A stretch of 64,000 bases of DNA from Actinacidiphila acidipaludis (GCF_019890725.1 NZ_JAINZZ010000035.1:1-64000), one strand, 5' to 3'; positions 1-9,421 are shown, numbered from the stretch's first letter. The notes: generated by a model from the sequence alone, not told the origin. Made by a program: numbers and translations.

Positions 1-102
1 CCCTGCGAACTGCGACTTGCGTGTACCGCTGCCCGGCAGTTCATGTCTGCCGGGCCTCATCGATCTCGACTATGACAGAAACCATAACCACACCACGACC
101 AA

Positions 103-627
103 ATGTCTACTCCAGCCGAGACAGATTTCAGCGTGTCCGAAGATGAGGTAAAGGCTCTCGAACGGTGGAGGGCGGAGAGGTCGGCGACTGCGGTGCCGGG
201 CTGGCGTTCGCACGTCCAGCCCCACGGCGGCATCTGGACGAGCCGGTGCATAGACTTCGCTCTCATGCCGACGCATGACGAGCTACTCGTTGACATCGCC
301 GCCCGCGTGGAGTCCGGGCAGAGCAACCAGATGCCCCTGACCGTGGTCACCGGGGGCGCCGTCATCACCGGCCGCCTGGCTCCCGAAGCCGTGTGGCGGC
401 AGAGGGTCTCGGAGGTGCTGACGGCCTCGGCCCAACTGGGCGAGTTCTCCGCTGCCTTCGGCACTCCCGCCGGGGAGGACGGACGGCCGCCCACGCACCT
501 GCACTTCCATGTCGCCCGCATTCTGCAGGGCGCGGTGGGAATCCCGGAGACCGGCGGCATGTACCGCGTTGCGATCGAGCACGTGAGCGCCTGGACGGTG
601 GGTGACTTCAGCTATTCCGACCACTGA
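103..627 (+). CDS. hypothetical protein
   Basis: The frame encodes 174 residues with codon use typical of the window. I see no signal peptide or membrane segment. The N-terminus is acidic, and a His-rich HLHFH stretch lies near residue 130. I do not recognise the family. The ATG follows an A-rich stretch without a Shine-Dalgarno sequence, so a later start is possible. It stands alone at the left edge; the next intact gene is on the other strand. Confidence 0.6.
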   Translation: MSTPAETDFSVSEDEVKALERWRAERSATAVPGWRSHVQPHGGIWTSRCIDFALMPTHDELLVDIAARVESGQSNQMPLTVVTGGAVITGRLAPEAVWRQRVSEVLTASAQLGEFSAAFGTPAGEDGRPPTHLHFHVARILQGAVGIPETGGMYRVAIEHVSAWTVGDFSYSDH

Positions 628-654
628 CCCGCCGCCGCGCACTGATGGCCGCCG

Positions 655-800
655 GGTCGACCCGATGCAGCATGCCGGCCCGCACGACATCCCGATGGCC
701 GTTTTCGGAATCAGCGATCCGCGGACCTGGTCGGCCGAGGACTGGCCGTCCCACGTCATCCCCCACCGCGCCTACGGACTTGCCGCAGCCGCGGTACTCG
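655..800 (+). pseudogene. possible remnant of a membrane protein
   Basis: The roughly 320 bases between the two flanking genes hold a short coding-like stretch that reads DPRTWSAEDW followed by HRAYGLAAAAV. This resembles the C-terminal end of conserved actinobacterial membrane proteins, but it has no start and runs into non-coding sequence. The likeness is from memory of the family and is weak. I see nothing else in 628-946. Confidence 0.25.
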
Positions 801-946
801 CGGACGAAGGCGGGGCACCAGCCCACGTATCGACATCGCGGCCGACTGAGACCCCAGTCCAAGGACTACGCCTGATCGGCCCGCCAACCGCTCAGCCGGC
901 GTCGACCGGCAGGCAGATCCGTTCGGTGGTCGGACACGTATCGATC

Positions 947-3298
947 TCAATCTGCGACACGTCTGCTTGTCCCGTCACTCACGTTCGCATGCGACGACGC
1001 TGCCGACGTCTCCCAGGTGCCTGCAGGCAGTTCGGCCCAGACGGTCTTTCCCTGCGCGTTGTACCGGGCCCCCCACCGGTTTGCGAGTGTCGCCAGGATG
1101 AACAGTCCCCGGCCGGTCTCGTCGACCGTGCGGGCGTGCTGTACGTGGGGAGCGCTGTTCGCGGCGTCGCTGACCTCGCAGGTGAGCATCTGTCCGAGGA
1201 CCAGCCGTAGCCGCAGCGGCGGAGCGCCGTAGCGGACGGCGTTTCCGACGAGTTCGCTGACGACGAGCTCAGTGGTGAAGGCCGTCTCCTCGTCGACTCC
1301 CCACAGGTCCAGCTGGTGCCGGGTCGCCTCGCGGGCGATCGGCGCTGCCTCGGGGTCCGAGGGCAGCGCGCGGGTCAGTAGACGGTCGTCGGGTTGCGCC
1401 TTCGTCCGTGCGAGGAGCATCAACGGCTCACCGTTCGAGGCGTCTTGTCCGGAGCGGAGCTCGGATTCGAGCCTGTCACTGAGTTCCTTGAGGGGTCGCG
1501 CCTCAACGCTGTCCAGAAGCGGCAGCAAGGGACCCGATGGCCTGAGCATCCTGCTGGCGGCGGCCGTGCCCATCGCGAGAGTGCTTCCTTCAGGGAGGTC
1601 AACGGTATCGGCGGGGAACGGGGCCTCGCCTGCCCCGGCGAGTGGCGGTCCCGCGGGGCCGGAGATGTGGACAGACGTGCCATCGGGGAGCCGAGTAAGC
1701 GGCGCGGGAGCACCTGCGCGGGCGACAGTGCAGGTGCGCTCCACCGGATCATAGACGGCGGCAGTGCAGCTGGCGGTCAGCGGCTCGTGCCCTGGGAGGT
1801 CCGACGGGGCATAACCTGCGGCGAGACGAGTGGCGGTGTCGTTGAGGCGGGCCAGCAGTTCGTCGGGCTGCAGGTCCATGTCGGCCAACGTCTGGACGGC
1901 CGTACGCAGGAGACCGACCGTGATCGCCGTGGTGATGCCCTCGCCTGCCACCTCGCCGACGACGAGGAGGGTGCGTGAGCCGGGCAGAGCGATCTCGTCG
2001 AACCAGGCGCCGCCGCCCTCGGAGGTTGGCTGGTGCAGGTGGGAGACCTCCAAAGTGTCCTGGGCTGCCGGCTCCTGGGGGAGCAGCTGCCGCTGTACGG
2101 TCCATGCGGTGATCCACTCGCGCATGTACCGGGTGACGTTGTCGATGCACAGCGAAGTGTGGGTGCATACGGCCGACGCTACGGCGAGGTCGTCCTCTTC
2201 GAAGGGATCCCTCTGCCCACCGCGGTAGAAGGTGACCACCCCGAGTGCCCGGTCACGCAAGCACAATGGCGCCACGATCAGGGAGTTCGCACCGGACCGC
2301 CTGATGATGTCGCCGCGGATCGGATCGGCTTCCTGCCACACGCTGTCGTCATTGCCCGCGAGCAGGCGGGGCCGGAGATCGGCCAGGACCTGCGAAAAGG
2401 GGGTGCCGGTCGGCAGCGGACCTACCGGTGGGCCGGCGAAGGCCGAGCCGGGGCCCGCGGAGGCCGCCCGGCGCAGGGAGACGTTCTGGTGCACGGGTAC
2501 CAGCGGCGCCTCCTCGCCTCGAACAATGCCATCGATCAACTCGACGGCCACGGTGCTCGCGAAGGCTGGCACTACCGCCGCCACCAGTTCCCGGCAGACC
2601 GCCCCGAGGTTCAGTCCCTGTCCCACCTGGGTGCGGACCGTGTCCAGCAGCGCCAGGCGGGCCCGTGCTTTCTCTCGCTCCGTTGCGTCCGCAACGGAGG
2701 CCACGAGACCGGGGACGTCACCGTCGCCGCCCTCGAGGCGGAAATATGAAACCGAAAGCGTACGACGCCCCGCCCGGCCCGGCGCCCGGACTCCCCGGAC
2801 CACTCGGTTCACCACTGGCCGCCCGTCCTGCAGGACCCCCCGCGCGATGTCCGCCTCCTCAGTGCACGTCTCAGGCTCGAATACCTCGGCGAAGTGCCTG
2901 CCCAGCACGTGCCCATCCGGCACCCCGCACTGCCCTACCTGCAAGCTGCTCGTCCGCACCGTGCGCAGTTGACCGTCAAGGACGTGAACTCCCGACGGGA
3001 ACGATGCGAAGAGGGATCGCAATGTCGCCGCGTCCCGCCCGGGAAGGGCCTCTCCGGCCGCGAGGATCTGCCACACCACAGAAACCCCGCGAAGTATGGG
3101 TTTGACCAGTACCGACGTGAAGTCCGGAAATTCCGCACGCCGGTCCTCGTCAGCGGCGGCAAGGTCCTGCACCGGAGTGATCGTCTCTCGGCCGACGGCG
3201 TCTTCGGCGGACAGCCCGACGAGTTCCTCGGCCAGGCGTCCCCACTCGATCACCCGGCCCTGCTCGTCGAGAAGGGCCAGCACGTCATCGCTGGGCAT
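947..3298 (-). CDS. PAS-PAS-GAF-SpoIIE-HATPase protein with a degenerate phosphatase domain
   Basis: This is a cytoplasmic 783-residue regulator of the RsbU/SpoIIE plus RsbW type, a family that normally controls anti-sigma factor antagonists by dephosphorylation. Domains in order are PAS (about 2-60), PAS (92-200), GAF (215-390), SpoIIE/PP2C (425-632) and an HATPase anti-sigma-like domain (640-760) with its N-box ELVVSELVGNAVRYG intact. The phosphatase metal ligands look lost: the usual GGDWYD is GGAWFD, GDVxGHG is GEVAGEG, TDG is absent (AMGTAAA), and the terminal DD before LLLART is EP. It may therefore act as a sensor and kinase rather than a phosphatase. The ATG at 3298 has GGAGG nine bases upstream; 3304 is an alternative. 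It lies 88 bases downstream of the next SpoIIE gene, probably in the same transcript. Confidence 0.88.
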   Translation of the reverse strand: MPSDDVLALLDEQGRVIEWGRLAEELVGLSAEDAVGRETITPVQDLAAADEDRRAEFPDFTSVLVKPILRGVSVVWQILAAGEALPGRDAATLRSLFASFPSGVHVLDGQLRTVRTSSLQVGQCGVPDGHVLGRHFAEVFEPETCTEEADIARGVLQDGRPVVNRVVRGVRAPGRAGRRTLSVSYFRLEGGDGDVPGLVASVADATEREKARARLALLDTVRTQVGQGLNLGAVCRELVAAVVPAFASTVAVELIDGIVRGEEAPLVPVHQNVSLRRAASAGPGSAFAGPPVGPLPTGTPFSQVLADLRPRLLAGNDDSVWQEADPIRGDIIRRSGANSLIVAPLCLRDRALGVVTFYRGGQRDPFEEDDLAVASAVCTHTSLCIDNVTRYMREWITAWTVQRQLLPQEPAAQDTLEVSHLHQPTSEGGGAWFDEIALPGSRTLLVVGEVAGEGITTAITVGLLRTAVQTLADMDLQPDELLARLNDTATRLAAGYAPSDLPGHEPLTASCTAAVYDPVERTCTVARAGAPAPLTRLPDGTSVHISGPAGPPLAGAGEAPFPADTVDLPEGSTLAMGTAAASRMLRPSGPLLPLLDSVEARPLKELSDRLESELRSGQDASNGEPLMLLARTKAQPDDRLLTRALPSDPEAAPIAREATRHQLDLWGVDEETAFTTELVVSELVGNAVRYGAPPLRLRLVLGQMLTCEVSDAANSAPHVQHARTVDETGRGLFILATLANRWGARYNAQGKTVWAELPAGTWETSAASSHANVSDGTSRRVAD

Positions 3299-3386
3299 TC
3301 GCATGCACCTCCGCTGCCCTGTAACGGTGCTTTTCACCGCCCCTGACGTCGTGGGGACGGCTTGAAGTCTGACCACAGTGCTCAGG

Positions 3387-4568
3387 TCACGGCCAACCTG
3401 CCGGGTGGGCTGCTGGCCCGTCCGGGTCGGTCGCCAACTGTGGCCGGGGCAGGCGATGGGGGGAAGCGCGTTCGATGATCAGCAAGGCGGCGTCGTCGTT
3501 GAGTGGCTGGCCGGTATGGGCGAGCAGGTCCCGGTGGATGTGGTGCAGCAGGCCGTCAGGGCTTGAGGCGGAGAAGGCGGCGACCCGTTCCACGAGCGGA
3601 TAGAAGGCACCGGTCGGTGAGCGCGCCTCGATGACGCCGTCGGTGTAGAGCAGCAGCTTGTCGCCGGCTTCCAACGGGAATTCGTCGGGGCGGAAGCGGG
3701 CCGCGTCCAGGCCGCACAGGCCCAGCGGGGGTGCCGGGTGCGTGGCGCTCAGGACGGTGATCTGATCGCCGCGTACGAGGAGGGGCGGCGGATGACCGCA
3801 GTTGATCATCTCGGTCTGTGAGCCTTGGTCGTGGATGTTGAGGGTGATCGCGGTGACGAAGTGCTCGCCTGGATCGAGGGTGGTGTCGGCGACGTCCTCC
3901 ACGTTCCGGCAGACGCTCTCCTCGAGGACAGCGACCAGTTCGGGCAGGGTCGTGTACCGGTGAGCACCTTCACGGAAGGCCCCCAGCACGACGGACGCAT
4001 CGGCGATGGCGGCCAGACCGTGTCCGCGGGCGTCACCGATGAGCACTCGGGTACAGGCGTGGTCGGTGTGCGCGACGGCTAGCAGGTCGCCCCCGATCTG
4101 GGTCTCGTCTTCAGCTGCTAGATACAGCCAGGCCACCCGGAACGGTCCCATACGGCGAGGCGGAGGGCGCAGCAGGACGTGCTGCGTTGTCTCGGCCACA
4201 GACCGTGCCCGGTTCAGCTGTCTGGTGCGCCGCTCTCGAACATGACAGAGGAAGACGACCGAGGCCGACAGGATCACCAGGGCGAGGAGTTGCGCCATGT
4301 GATTCGCCGTGGTCAGCCCACCGTGGAGGACCGAGATGATCAGCAGGGCGGCTATGGCCACAGCTCCCATGACAGCGGTCAGCCGCGCGCCCGCGAAGGA
4401 GGCCGTCAGAGCCGGCGCGACGACCAGAAAGGGGCCCAGATGAACGCTGGTCCCGATGGCGATGTCCGCCGCGGTGATCGCCAGGATCAGTGCGAGCGTG
4501 ACAGTCACCATCCAACGTGCCGTGCGCCGCTCCGAGAGACCCTCGATCCATGTATGCCGTTTGCCCAT
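3387..4568 (-). CDS. membrane-anchored PP2C/SpoIIE-family serine phosphatase
   Basis: The 393-residue protein starts with a short basic segment, then three to four hydrophobic helices (about 20-125), then a SpoIIE phosphatase domain. Metal-binding motifs are mostly present: GGDLLAVA (the second Asp of the usual GGDxYD is missing), IGDARGHG, YTDG and NDDAALL. The family dephosphorylates anti-sigma factor antagonists. The ATG at 4568 was chosen because GAAGG sits five bases upstream; an in-frame ATG at 4586 is possible. A paralogous relic with the same membrane segment lies at 32385-32850. It is probably co-transcribed with the PAS-GAF protein downstream. Confidence 0.9.
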   Translation of the reverse strand: MGKRHTWIEGLSERRTARWMVTVTLALILAITAADIAIGTSVHLGPFLVVAPALTASFAGARLTAVMGAVAIAALLIISVLHGGLTTANHMAQLLALVILSASVVFLCHVRERRTRQLNRARSVAETTQHVLLRPPPRRMGPFRVAWLYLAAEDETQIGGDLLAVAHTDHACTRVLIGDARGHGLAAIADASVVLGAFREGAHRYTTLPELVAVLEESVCRNVEDVADTTLDPGEHFVTAITLNIHDQGSQTEMINCGHPPPLLVRGDQITVLSATHPAPPLGLCGLDAARFRPDEFPLEAGDKLLLYTDGVIEARSPTGAFYPLVERVAAFSASSPDGLLHHIHRDLLAHTGQPLNDDAALLIIERASPHRLPRPQLATDPDGPAAHPAGWP

Positions 4569-4666
4569 GAACACCTTCTCGTCCATCGCCTGTGATCTGC
4601 TGGATGACGGTGTCGGCGCCTGCGTGCCGTGCGGGCCTCCCGGCGTGCGGCGACCTGCGTGGCTCG

Positions 4667-5299
4667 CTATGGGGGTGGCTCCTGGCCGGTCTGCTCGTCC
4701 ACCATGAACTCCGCGTACCAGTCGGGCCAGTTGTCGTCGAACCCGCCGGTGCGCATCTCGTGCTCGCCATGGGCCGCCGCGGCGCGCCGCAGCGCCGAGG
4801 CCAGGTCGTTGCGCGACGCGTACTGGGTGGGGCCGGGTTCGACACGGCCCGGTAGTCGGCTGGTGACCTCCTGCATCTGCCACCCGTTGCCGTCGGGGTC
4901 CTCGAAGGAGAACAGCGAGCGGTAGCTGCCGCGGTCAGGATCGGGGCCGGGGTGGATGCCGTCCGCGGCGAGGTGAAAGATGTCGCTCACGCTGACGCCG
5001 GCGGCCTGCACTGCGTCCTGCGCCGCCACGATGTCCGGGGTGGTCAGGAACATACGCTGTGCCGAACCGGGCGCCGTCGGCACGAGGTCGGCACCGAACT
5101 GAACCGAGCATGATGAACCGGGCGGTGTGAACTGGAAGCGGCCCGGCGGAGTCTTGTCCTCCCGCCAGCCGAGCCTGCGGTAGAAGTCTCTGGCACGTTC
5201 GGGATCCGAAACCGGGATGGTCATCACCTCGAGCTTCTCGTCCGGCCTGCCGACCGTCGACGTGCCGCTCACTCCCTGGCTGACCTGGGATGTACCCAC
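4667..5299 (-). CDS. VOC (glyoxalase/bleomycin-resistance) family protein
   Basis: The 210-residue protein has one vicinal-oxygen-chelate module (about 23-145): it opens with EVMTIPVSDPERARDFYRR and closes with FSFEDPDGNGW. The C-terminal 60 residues form an extra helix carrying DDNWPDWYAEF, found in Streptomyces homologues. Such proteins act as glyoxalases, dioxygenases or drug binders; the substrate cannot be told. The start is a GTG with GGGAGG five bases upstream. It is the first gene of a possible three-gene minus-strand group with the two SpoIIE proteins. Confidence 0.85.
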   Translation of the reverse strand: MGTSQVSQGVSGTSTVGRPDEKLEVMTIPVSDPERARDFYRRLGWREDKTPPGRFQFTPPGSSCSVQFGADLVPTAPGSAQRMFLTTPDIVAAQDAVQAAGVSVSDIFHLAADGIHPGPDPDRGSYRSLFSFEDPDGNGWQMQEVTSRLPGRVEPGPTQYASRNDLASALRRAAAAHGEHEMRTGGFDDNWPDWYAEFMVDEQTGQEPPP

Positions 5300-5508
5300 A
5301 GCGACCTCCCTGAGGTTGCTCCCCCCATGACGCTACTCGTGTGCCCCACGCGTTGCAGCGCGGTCACCGCCGACGAGCCTGGCCAACTGGTTCAGACATG
5401 CCATGGGCCTGCCAGTGCGCAGGAGCAGTCCGTGGCACATGCCGAGACATGGGCCTGCGTGATGTTGCCTTCTCGAACCAGGGAGCAGGTCATGCCGTCC
5501 CGCTCCCT

Positions 5509-7011
5509 CTAGCCTGCAGGAGCGGACTCCGTGGCCACCGTCTCGGCCGGCGTCGGGCCGTCGGCGTCGTCGGTGCCGCCAGCCGGGCGGCCCAGCCGTG
5601 GCAGGTGGAGCAGCAGCCCGGAGGCGAGGCCGAGGGCGCCCAGTACCCACCACACGCGGTGGAAGGAATCCACGGCGGTGGCCGGTGTCGGCGTGGCGAG
5701 GACGGCCACGAAGACGCTGATGCCCAAAACCGCTCCCAGCTGGCGGAAGCTGGCGTTGATCGCCGAGCCGACGGCGAGCCGGGCGGCCGGCAGGGCCTGG
5801 ACGGCCGCTCCCGACTGCACCGGCAGCGTGAGGCCGATGCCGAGACCGATGATCAGCGACGCGGGCAGGAAACCCGTCACCCAGTGCGGATGGCCGCTCG
5901 TTCCCAGCGCCAGCAGCGTCAGTCCCACGGCCCAGCACAGCGCCCCGGCGGAGAGCACCCGCTTGGGTCCGTAGGCGTGCCCGAGACGGCTCGCGGTGCG
6001 GGCGACGGCGGTGACGACGAGCGGCGAGGGCGCGCTGGCGAGCGCCGCGCGCAGCACCGAGTACCCCCACACCGTCTGTAGGAAGAGGATGTTGGCGAGC
6101 AGCATCCCGTAGAAGGCCGACGAGAACACCAGCGACGAGGCGTTGACGACGCGGAACTGCCGTACGCGGAAGAGCGCGAGGTCCATGACCGGATTGGCGG
6201 CGGCGCGGGTGCGCAGCAGGAACACCGGCAGCAGCGCGACGGCGACGGCGAACGCGGCGATCACGCGAGGGTCGGACCAGCCCCAGGACGGGCCCTCGAT
6301 GATGGCCAGGCTCAGCGCGGCCGGCATCGCGGCGACCAGCACCACGCCCACCGGGTCGGGCAGGCCGTTGGCGTGCTGCTCGCGGGTCTCGCGCAGCAGG
6401 CGCAGTCCCACGACCAGGACCAGGGCGCAGATCGGCACGTTGACCAGGAAGATCCAGCGCCACGAGGCGTACTGGGTGAGCAGCGCGCCGGTGGTGGGGC
6501 CGAGCGCGGCGGCGGCCGCCCCCATCGCGCCCCAGGTGCCGATCGCCATCGGGCGCCGGGCCGGCGGGAACTCGGGCAGCACGAGGGCGAGCGAGGTCGG
6601 TGTGACGAGGGCGGCGAAGGCCGCCTGCAGGGCCCGGGAGCCGATCAGCACGCCCGCGCTGGGCGCGATGCCGCACAGCGCACTGGTCAGGGCGAACCCG
6701 GTGATGCCGGTCAGGAACACGCGCTTGCGGCCGTAGCGGTCGGCGATCCGCCCGGCCGGGATGAGCACGGCGGCGAAGACCAGGCTGTAGGCGTTCAGCA
6801 CCCAGGCCAGGTGCCCGGTGGTGGTGTGGAAGCCGCGGCTGATGGTCTCGAAGGCGACGTTGACGATGGTGGTGTCGAGGAACACCACGAAGACGCCGAG
6901 GCTGCTGAGGGCGAGGACGCGCAGGGCGCGCCGCCGGGCGGCCGGGGAGTCGTGGGCGTCCGCGGTGGTGCCGCTGGTGCCGGGGGCGGGCGTCCGCTCC
7001 GGGATGGTCAT
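5509..7011 (-). CDS. MFS transporter, DHA2 (14-TM) drug exporter family
   Basis: The 500-residue integral membrane protein carries about 14 hydrophobic segments. The family signature after TM2, GRIADRYGRKRVFL, is present, as is the DHA2 motif C region following TM5 (ALGPTTGALL). These are proton-coupled drug or metabolite exporters. The ATG at 7011 has GAGGGG four bases upstream, so the longer frame to 7095 is not used. It is divergent from an HxlR regulator with a large inverted repeat between them, which suggests control of the exporter by that regulator. Confidence 0.92.
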   Translation of the reverse strand: MTIPERTPAPGTSGTTADAHDSPAARRRALRVLALSSLGVFVVFLDTTIVNVAFETISRGFHTTTGHLAWVLNAYSLVFAAVLIPAGRIADRYGRKRVFLTGITGFALTSALCGIAPSAGVLIGSRALQAAFAALVTPTSLALVLPEFPPARRPMAIGTWGAMGAAAAALGPTTGALLTQYASWRWIFLVNVPICALVLVVGLRLLRETREQHANGLPDPVGVVLVAAMPAALSLAIIEGPSWGWSDPRVIAAFAVAVALLPVFLLRTRAAANPVMDLALFRVRQFRVVNASSLVFSSAFYGMLLANILFLQTVWGYSVLRAALASAPSPLVVTAVARTASRLGHAYGPKRVLSAGALCWAVGLTLLALGTSGHPHWVTGFLPASLIIGLGIGLTLPVQSGAAVQALPAARLAVGSAINASFRQLGAVLGISVFVAVLATPTPATAVDSFHRVWWVLGALGLASGLLLHLPRLGRPAGGTDDADGPTPAETVATESAPAG

Positions 7012-7105
7012 GGTGCCCCTCGGTGAGTGTGCTCGGGTGCGCGGGAGCGCGCGTCCGGAGTGGGGGTGCGCGCATCGGGGTGCGTGCAGCCGCACGGTGG
7101 AGTGT

Positions 7106-7163
7106 GTTGTGATTTCCTACTGACTCGGCTCGACTGTACCGGCGGTGGGTAGGAGAACACAAC
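7106..7163. promoter_or_regulatory. inverted-repeat operator between MFS and HxlR genes
   Basis: Two 15-base arms, GTTGTGATTTCCTAC at 7106-7120 and GTAGGAGAACACAAC at 7149-7163, match as inverted repeats at 13 of 15 positions with 28 bases between them. The right arm overlaps where the -35 of the leaderless HxlR promoter should lie. HxlR proteins are dimeric winged-helix factors that bind such dyads, so this is the likely site for autoregulation and control of the exporter. No binding has been shown. Confidence 0.6.
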
Positions 7164-7174
7164 CGACCCGGAGC

Positions 7175-7180
7175 TACGCT
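7175..7180 (+). promoter_or_regulatory. -10 box of a probable leaderless HxlR transcript
   Basis: TACGCT fits the actinobacterial TANNNT -10 pattern and ends six bases before the ATG at 7187. That spacing puts transcription initiation at the start codon, which explains why there is no properly spaced Shine-Dalgarno sequence. Confidence 0.5.
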
Positions 7181-7186
7181 GGGGGC

Positions 7187-7708
7187 ATGGACGGCAGCAA
7201 GGCAGAGGCGCGGACCGCGCACGCGGCGGCAGCGGATACGGCGCGTACGGGCGACGAGGCCCCGCTGGCGCGGATGTCGGCGATGCCGGTCGAGCCGCGG
7301 CCATGCTCGATCGCGGCGGCCCTGGACATCCTCGGCGAGCGGTGGTCGCTGCTCGCACTGCGGGAGATGGGCTACGGCGTACACCGCTTCGCGAAGATCG
7401 CCGGCTACACGGGAGCGTCCCGGGACATCCTCGCCGACCGGCTGCGCAAGCTGGAGGACGCCGGTGTCGTCGAGCGCCGCCAGTACAGCGAGCACCCGCC
7501 GCGCTACGAGTACCACCTGACGCAGTCCGGCCGCGAGCTCTTCCCCGTCCTGCTGGCCCTGCGCACCTGGGGCGACCGCTGGGCCGTCGACTCCCCCGCG
7601 CTCGACCTGCGGCACACCTGCGGCGAGTCCGTCGACGTCGCCCTCCACTGCGCCCACTGCGGCGACCCCGTCACCCGCGAGTCCCTCACCCCGGCTCGCC
7701 CGCGGTAG
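7187..7708 (+). CDS. HxlR-family winged-helix transcriptional regulator
   Basis: The 173-residue protein has the HxlR signature CSIAAALDILGERWSLLALREM near residue 38 onward, then the recognition region and a wing with YEYHLTQSGREL. After the domain there is an extra C-terminal segment with paired cysteines (HTC, HCAHCG) that could bind a metal or sense thiols. The start is supported by a -10 box six bases upstream (leaderless). It is divergent from the MFS exporter and shares the operator region, so it most likely represses that gene and itself. Confidence 0.9.
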   Translation: MDGSKAEARTAHAAAADTARTGDEAPLARMSAMPVEPRPCSIAAALDILGERWSLLALREMGYGVHRFAKIAGYTGASRDILADRLRKLEDAGVVERRQYSEHPPRYEYHLTQSGRELFPVLLALRTWGDRWAVDSPALDLRHTCGESVDVALHCAHCGDPVTRESLTPARPR

Positions 7709-7910
7709 CGGACTGTCAGCGGGGCGCTCGGTCCTACCGGCTACTCCAGCGGAATCTCCCGCGTCGGTCGCCTCCCCGCCGCCTGCCCCCTGGCGTGGCG
7801 GAACGACTGATCATCTGCGCCTGGCACGCTCGAGCTTGGACATCCTCGCCGAGAGGTCGCGGCAACCGGGCGGGAGGAGATCGACGCGACGGGCGTGCTG
7901 CCCCCGGCCG

Positions 7911-8936
7911 TCAAGCGGGGGTGAGTACCATCCGGAAGCGGGCGCCTCCGGAGAGCATCTTCTGGTAAGCGGCTTCGGCGTCGTCCAACGATGCGGTCTC
8001 CGTCATCGGCCGGATTCCGTGCAGCACGCTGAAGGCCATGGTGTCCTCCACGTCCTGTGAGGTGCCGGACAGGTGACCGCGGATGACGCGGCCGGTCAGG
8101 AGGAGCTGGTTCGGGGACGTCCCCAGTGGTCCGGGGTCGGCTCCGATGACGACGAGTTCGCCTCGTGGTGTCATGCCTTCCACGGTCGCGCTGACGGCCT
8201 GGGAGTTGCCGGCAGTGGCCAGGACGGTTGTTGCACCCCCCAGGGCCTGCAGCGCCTCCGCGACCGGGGTGTGCGAGGTGCTGTCGATGTAGTGGTGAGC
8301 GCCCAGTTGTTCGGCGAATTCGGCCTTTTCGGAGCCTCGGGCGATCCCCACGGTCTCGAAGCCCATGGCGACCGCATATTGGACTCCGAGGTGTCCCAGA
8401 CCGCCCAGACCGAGGACGGCGACGAGGTCTCCGGGCTCAGCCGGACTGCGTCGAAGCCCGTTGAACGTGGTCACGCCGGCGCAGGCCAGCGGCCCGGCGT
8501 CGACTGCCGCTAGGTCGTCCGGGACCTTGGCGAGGGCGTCGGCGGGCGCGATCATCTGTTCGCCGAAGCCTCCGTCGTAGGTCCAGCCCGGGACTTTGAG
8601 GCTCTCGCAGGTGATGAAGTCGCCTTTGCGGCACCGTTTGCAGTGGCCGCAACTGCCGCCGAACCACCCGACCGCCACTCGGTCGCCCACGTGCCAGCCT
8701 CGCTCGGCCACATTGTCGCCGAGTTCTTCGATGTGTCCGGCGATCTCGTGACCGGGCACGTCCGGGAACGTGACTCCAGGCAGCTGGCCGTCGACGAAGA
8801 GGGTGTCGCTGTGGCAGATACCGCACGCCTCCACCGCGAGTCGGACCTGTCCGGGGCCAGGACGCCGCACTTCCCGCTCGACGATCTCGAAGCTGCCACT
8901 CGGGGAGGTTACCTGCGCGACTCGGTAGCTGGTCAT
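7911..8936 (-). CDS. zinc-dependent alcohol dehydrogenase (MDR superfamily)
   Basis: The 341-residue enzyme has the GroES-like catalytic domain with the catalytic zinc site (CGICHSD near residue 38, GHE near 62) and the structural zinc lobe with four cysteines (CGHCKRCRKGDFITC, 95-109). The Rossmann domain carries GLGGLGHLG (175-183). It should oxidise or reduce an alcohol/aldehyde with NAD(P). It resembles AdhA/AdhP-type enzymes; the substrate is unknown. AGGAGG lies five bases before the ATG. It stands alone, with 200 featureless bases downstream to the HxlR gene. Confidence 0.93.
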   Translation of the reverse strand: MTSYRVAQVTSPSGSFEIVEREVRRPGPGQVRLAVEACGICHSDTLFVDGQLPGVTFPDVPGHEIAGHIEELGDNVAERGWHVGDRVAVGWFGGSCGHCKRCRKGDFITCESLKVPGWTYDGGFGEQMIAPADALAKVPDDLAAVDAGPLACAGVTTFNGLRRSPAEPGDLVAVLGLGGLGHLGVQYAVAMGFETVGIARGSEKAEFAEQLGAHHYIDSTSHTPVAEALQALGGATTVLATAGNSQAVSATVEGMTPRGELVVIGADPGPLGTSPNQLLLTGRVIRGHLSGTSQDVEDTMAFSVLHGIRPMTETASLDDAEAAYQKMLSGGARFRMVLTPA

Positions 8937-9241
8937 CGATCCCTCCTACGGTGACGACAGGGACCTGCTACCAGCACAGCAGGTCGGGGATACTCACGCA
9001 CCTCGAGCCCGGTGAGTGTCCCGGCCGGGTCTGCGCGGGGATTGTGGCCGACACGACATGACGGTGCCGGCGAAGGGGAGCAGGCTGAGAGGAGGAGCGC
9101 GGGGGTGACACCTGGCGAGCGATGAGGTGAGGCGCGCAGGGCAGAGGCACCGAGGGCCGTCCGAGGCTGCGTGGTTTCCTGGAGAAGTGAGCCGAATTCG
9201 TCGGGTGTGAACGACGAAAGGTCTCTCTGCTGCCGGAATCC
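8937..9241. other. intergenic stretch, nothing recognised
   Basis: About 300 bases upstream of the alcohol dehydrogenase. It should contain that gene's promoter on the minus strand. I see no convincing coding sequence or repeat. Confidence 0.4.
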
Positions 9242-9421
9242 ATGCGTACGGGCGTGGCCGAGAAGGTCGGCGAGCCCAACGACGTCCTGCGGCTGGAAAG
9301 CCGGTCCGTGCCCACGCCGGAAGCCGGCCAGACGCTGATCCGTGTGACGGCGACCCCCGCGCACGCCAGCGATCTGCACGTGCTGCGGGGCCGCTACGGC
9401 TTCTCCCCCGGAACATACTGA
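9242..9421 (+). pseudogene. N-terminal stub of an MDR (quinone oxidoreductase-like) enzyme
   Basis: A 59-residue frame reads as the first part of an MDR oxidoreductase: a start resembling MRTGVAEKVGEPNDVL, then RSVPTPEAGQ, then HASDLHVLRGRYGFSP, and then stops. Family members run to about 310-330 residues, so more than 80 percent is missing. The end overlaps, in antisense, the last codons of the lysE-like gene. This looks like a deletion junction near 9410 that joined two truncated genes. Confidence 0.7.
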
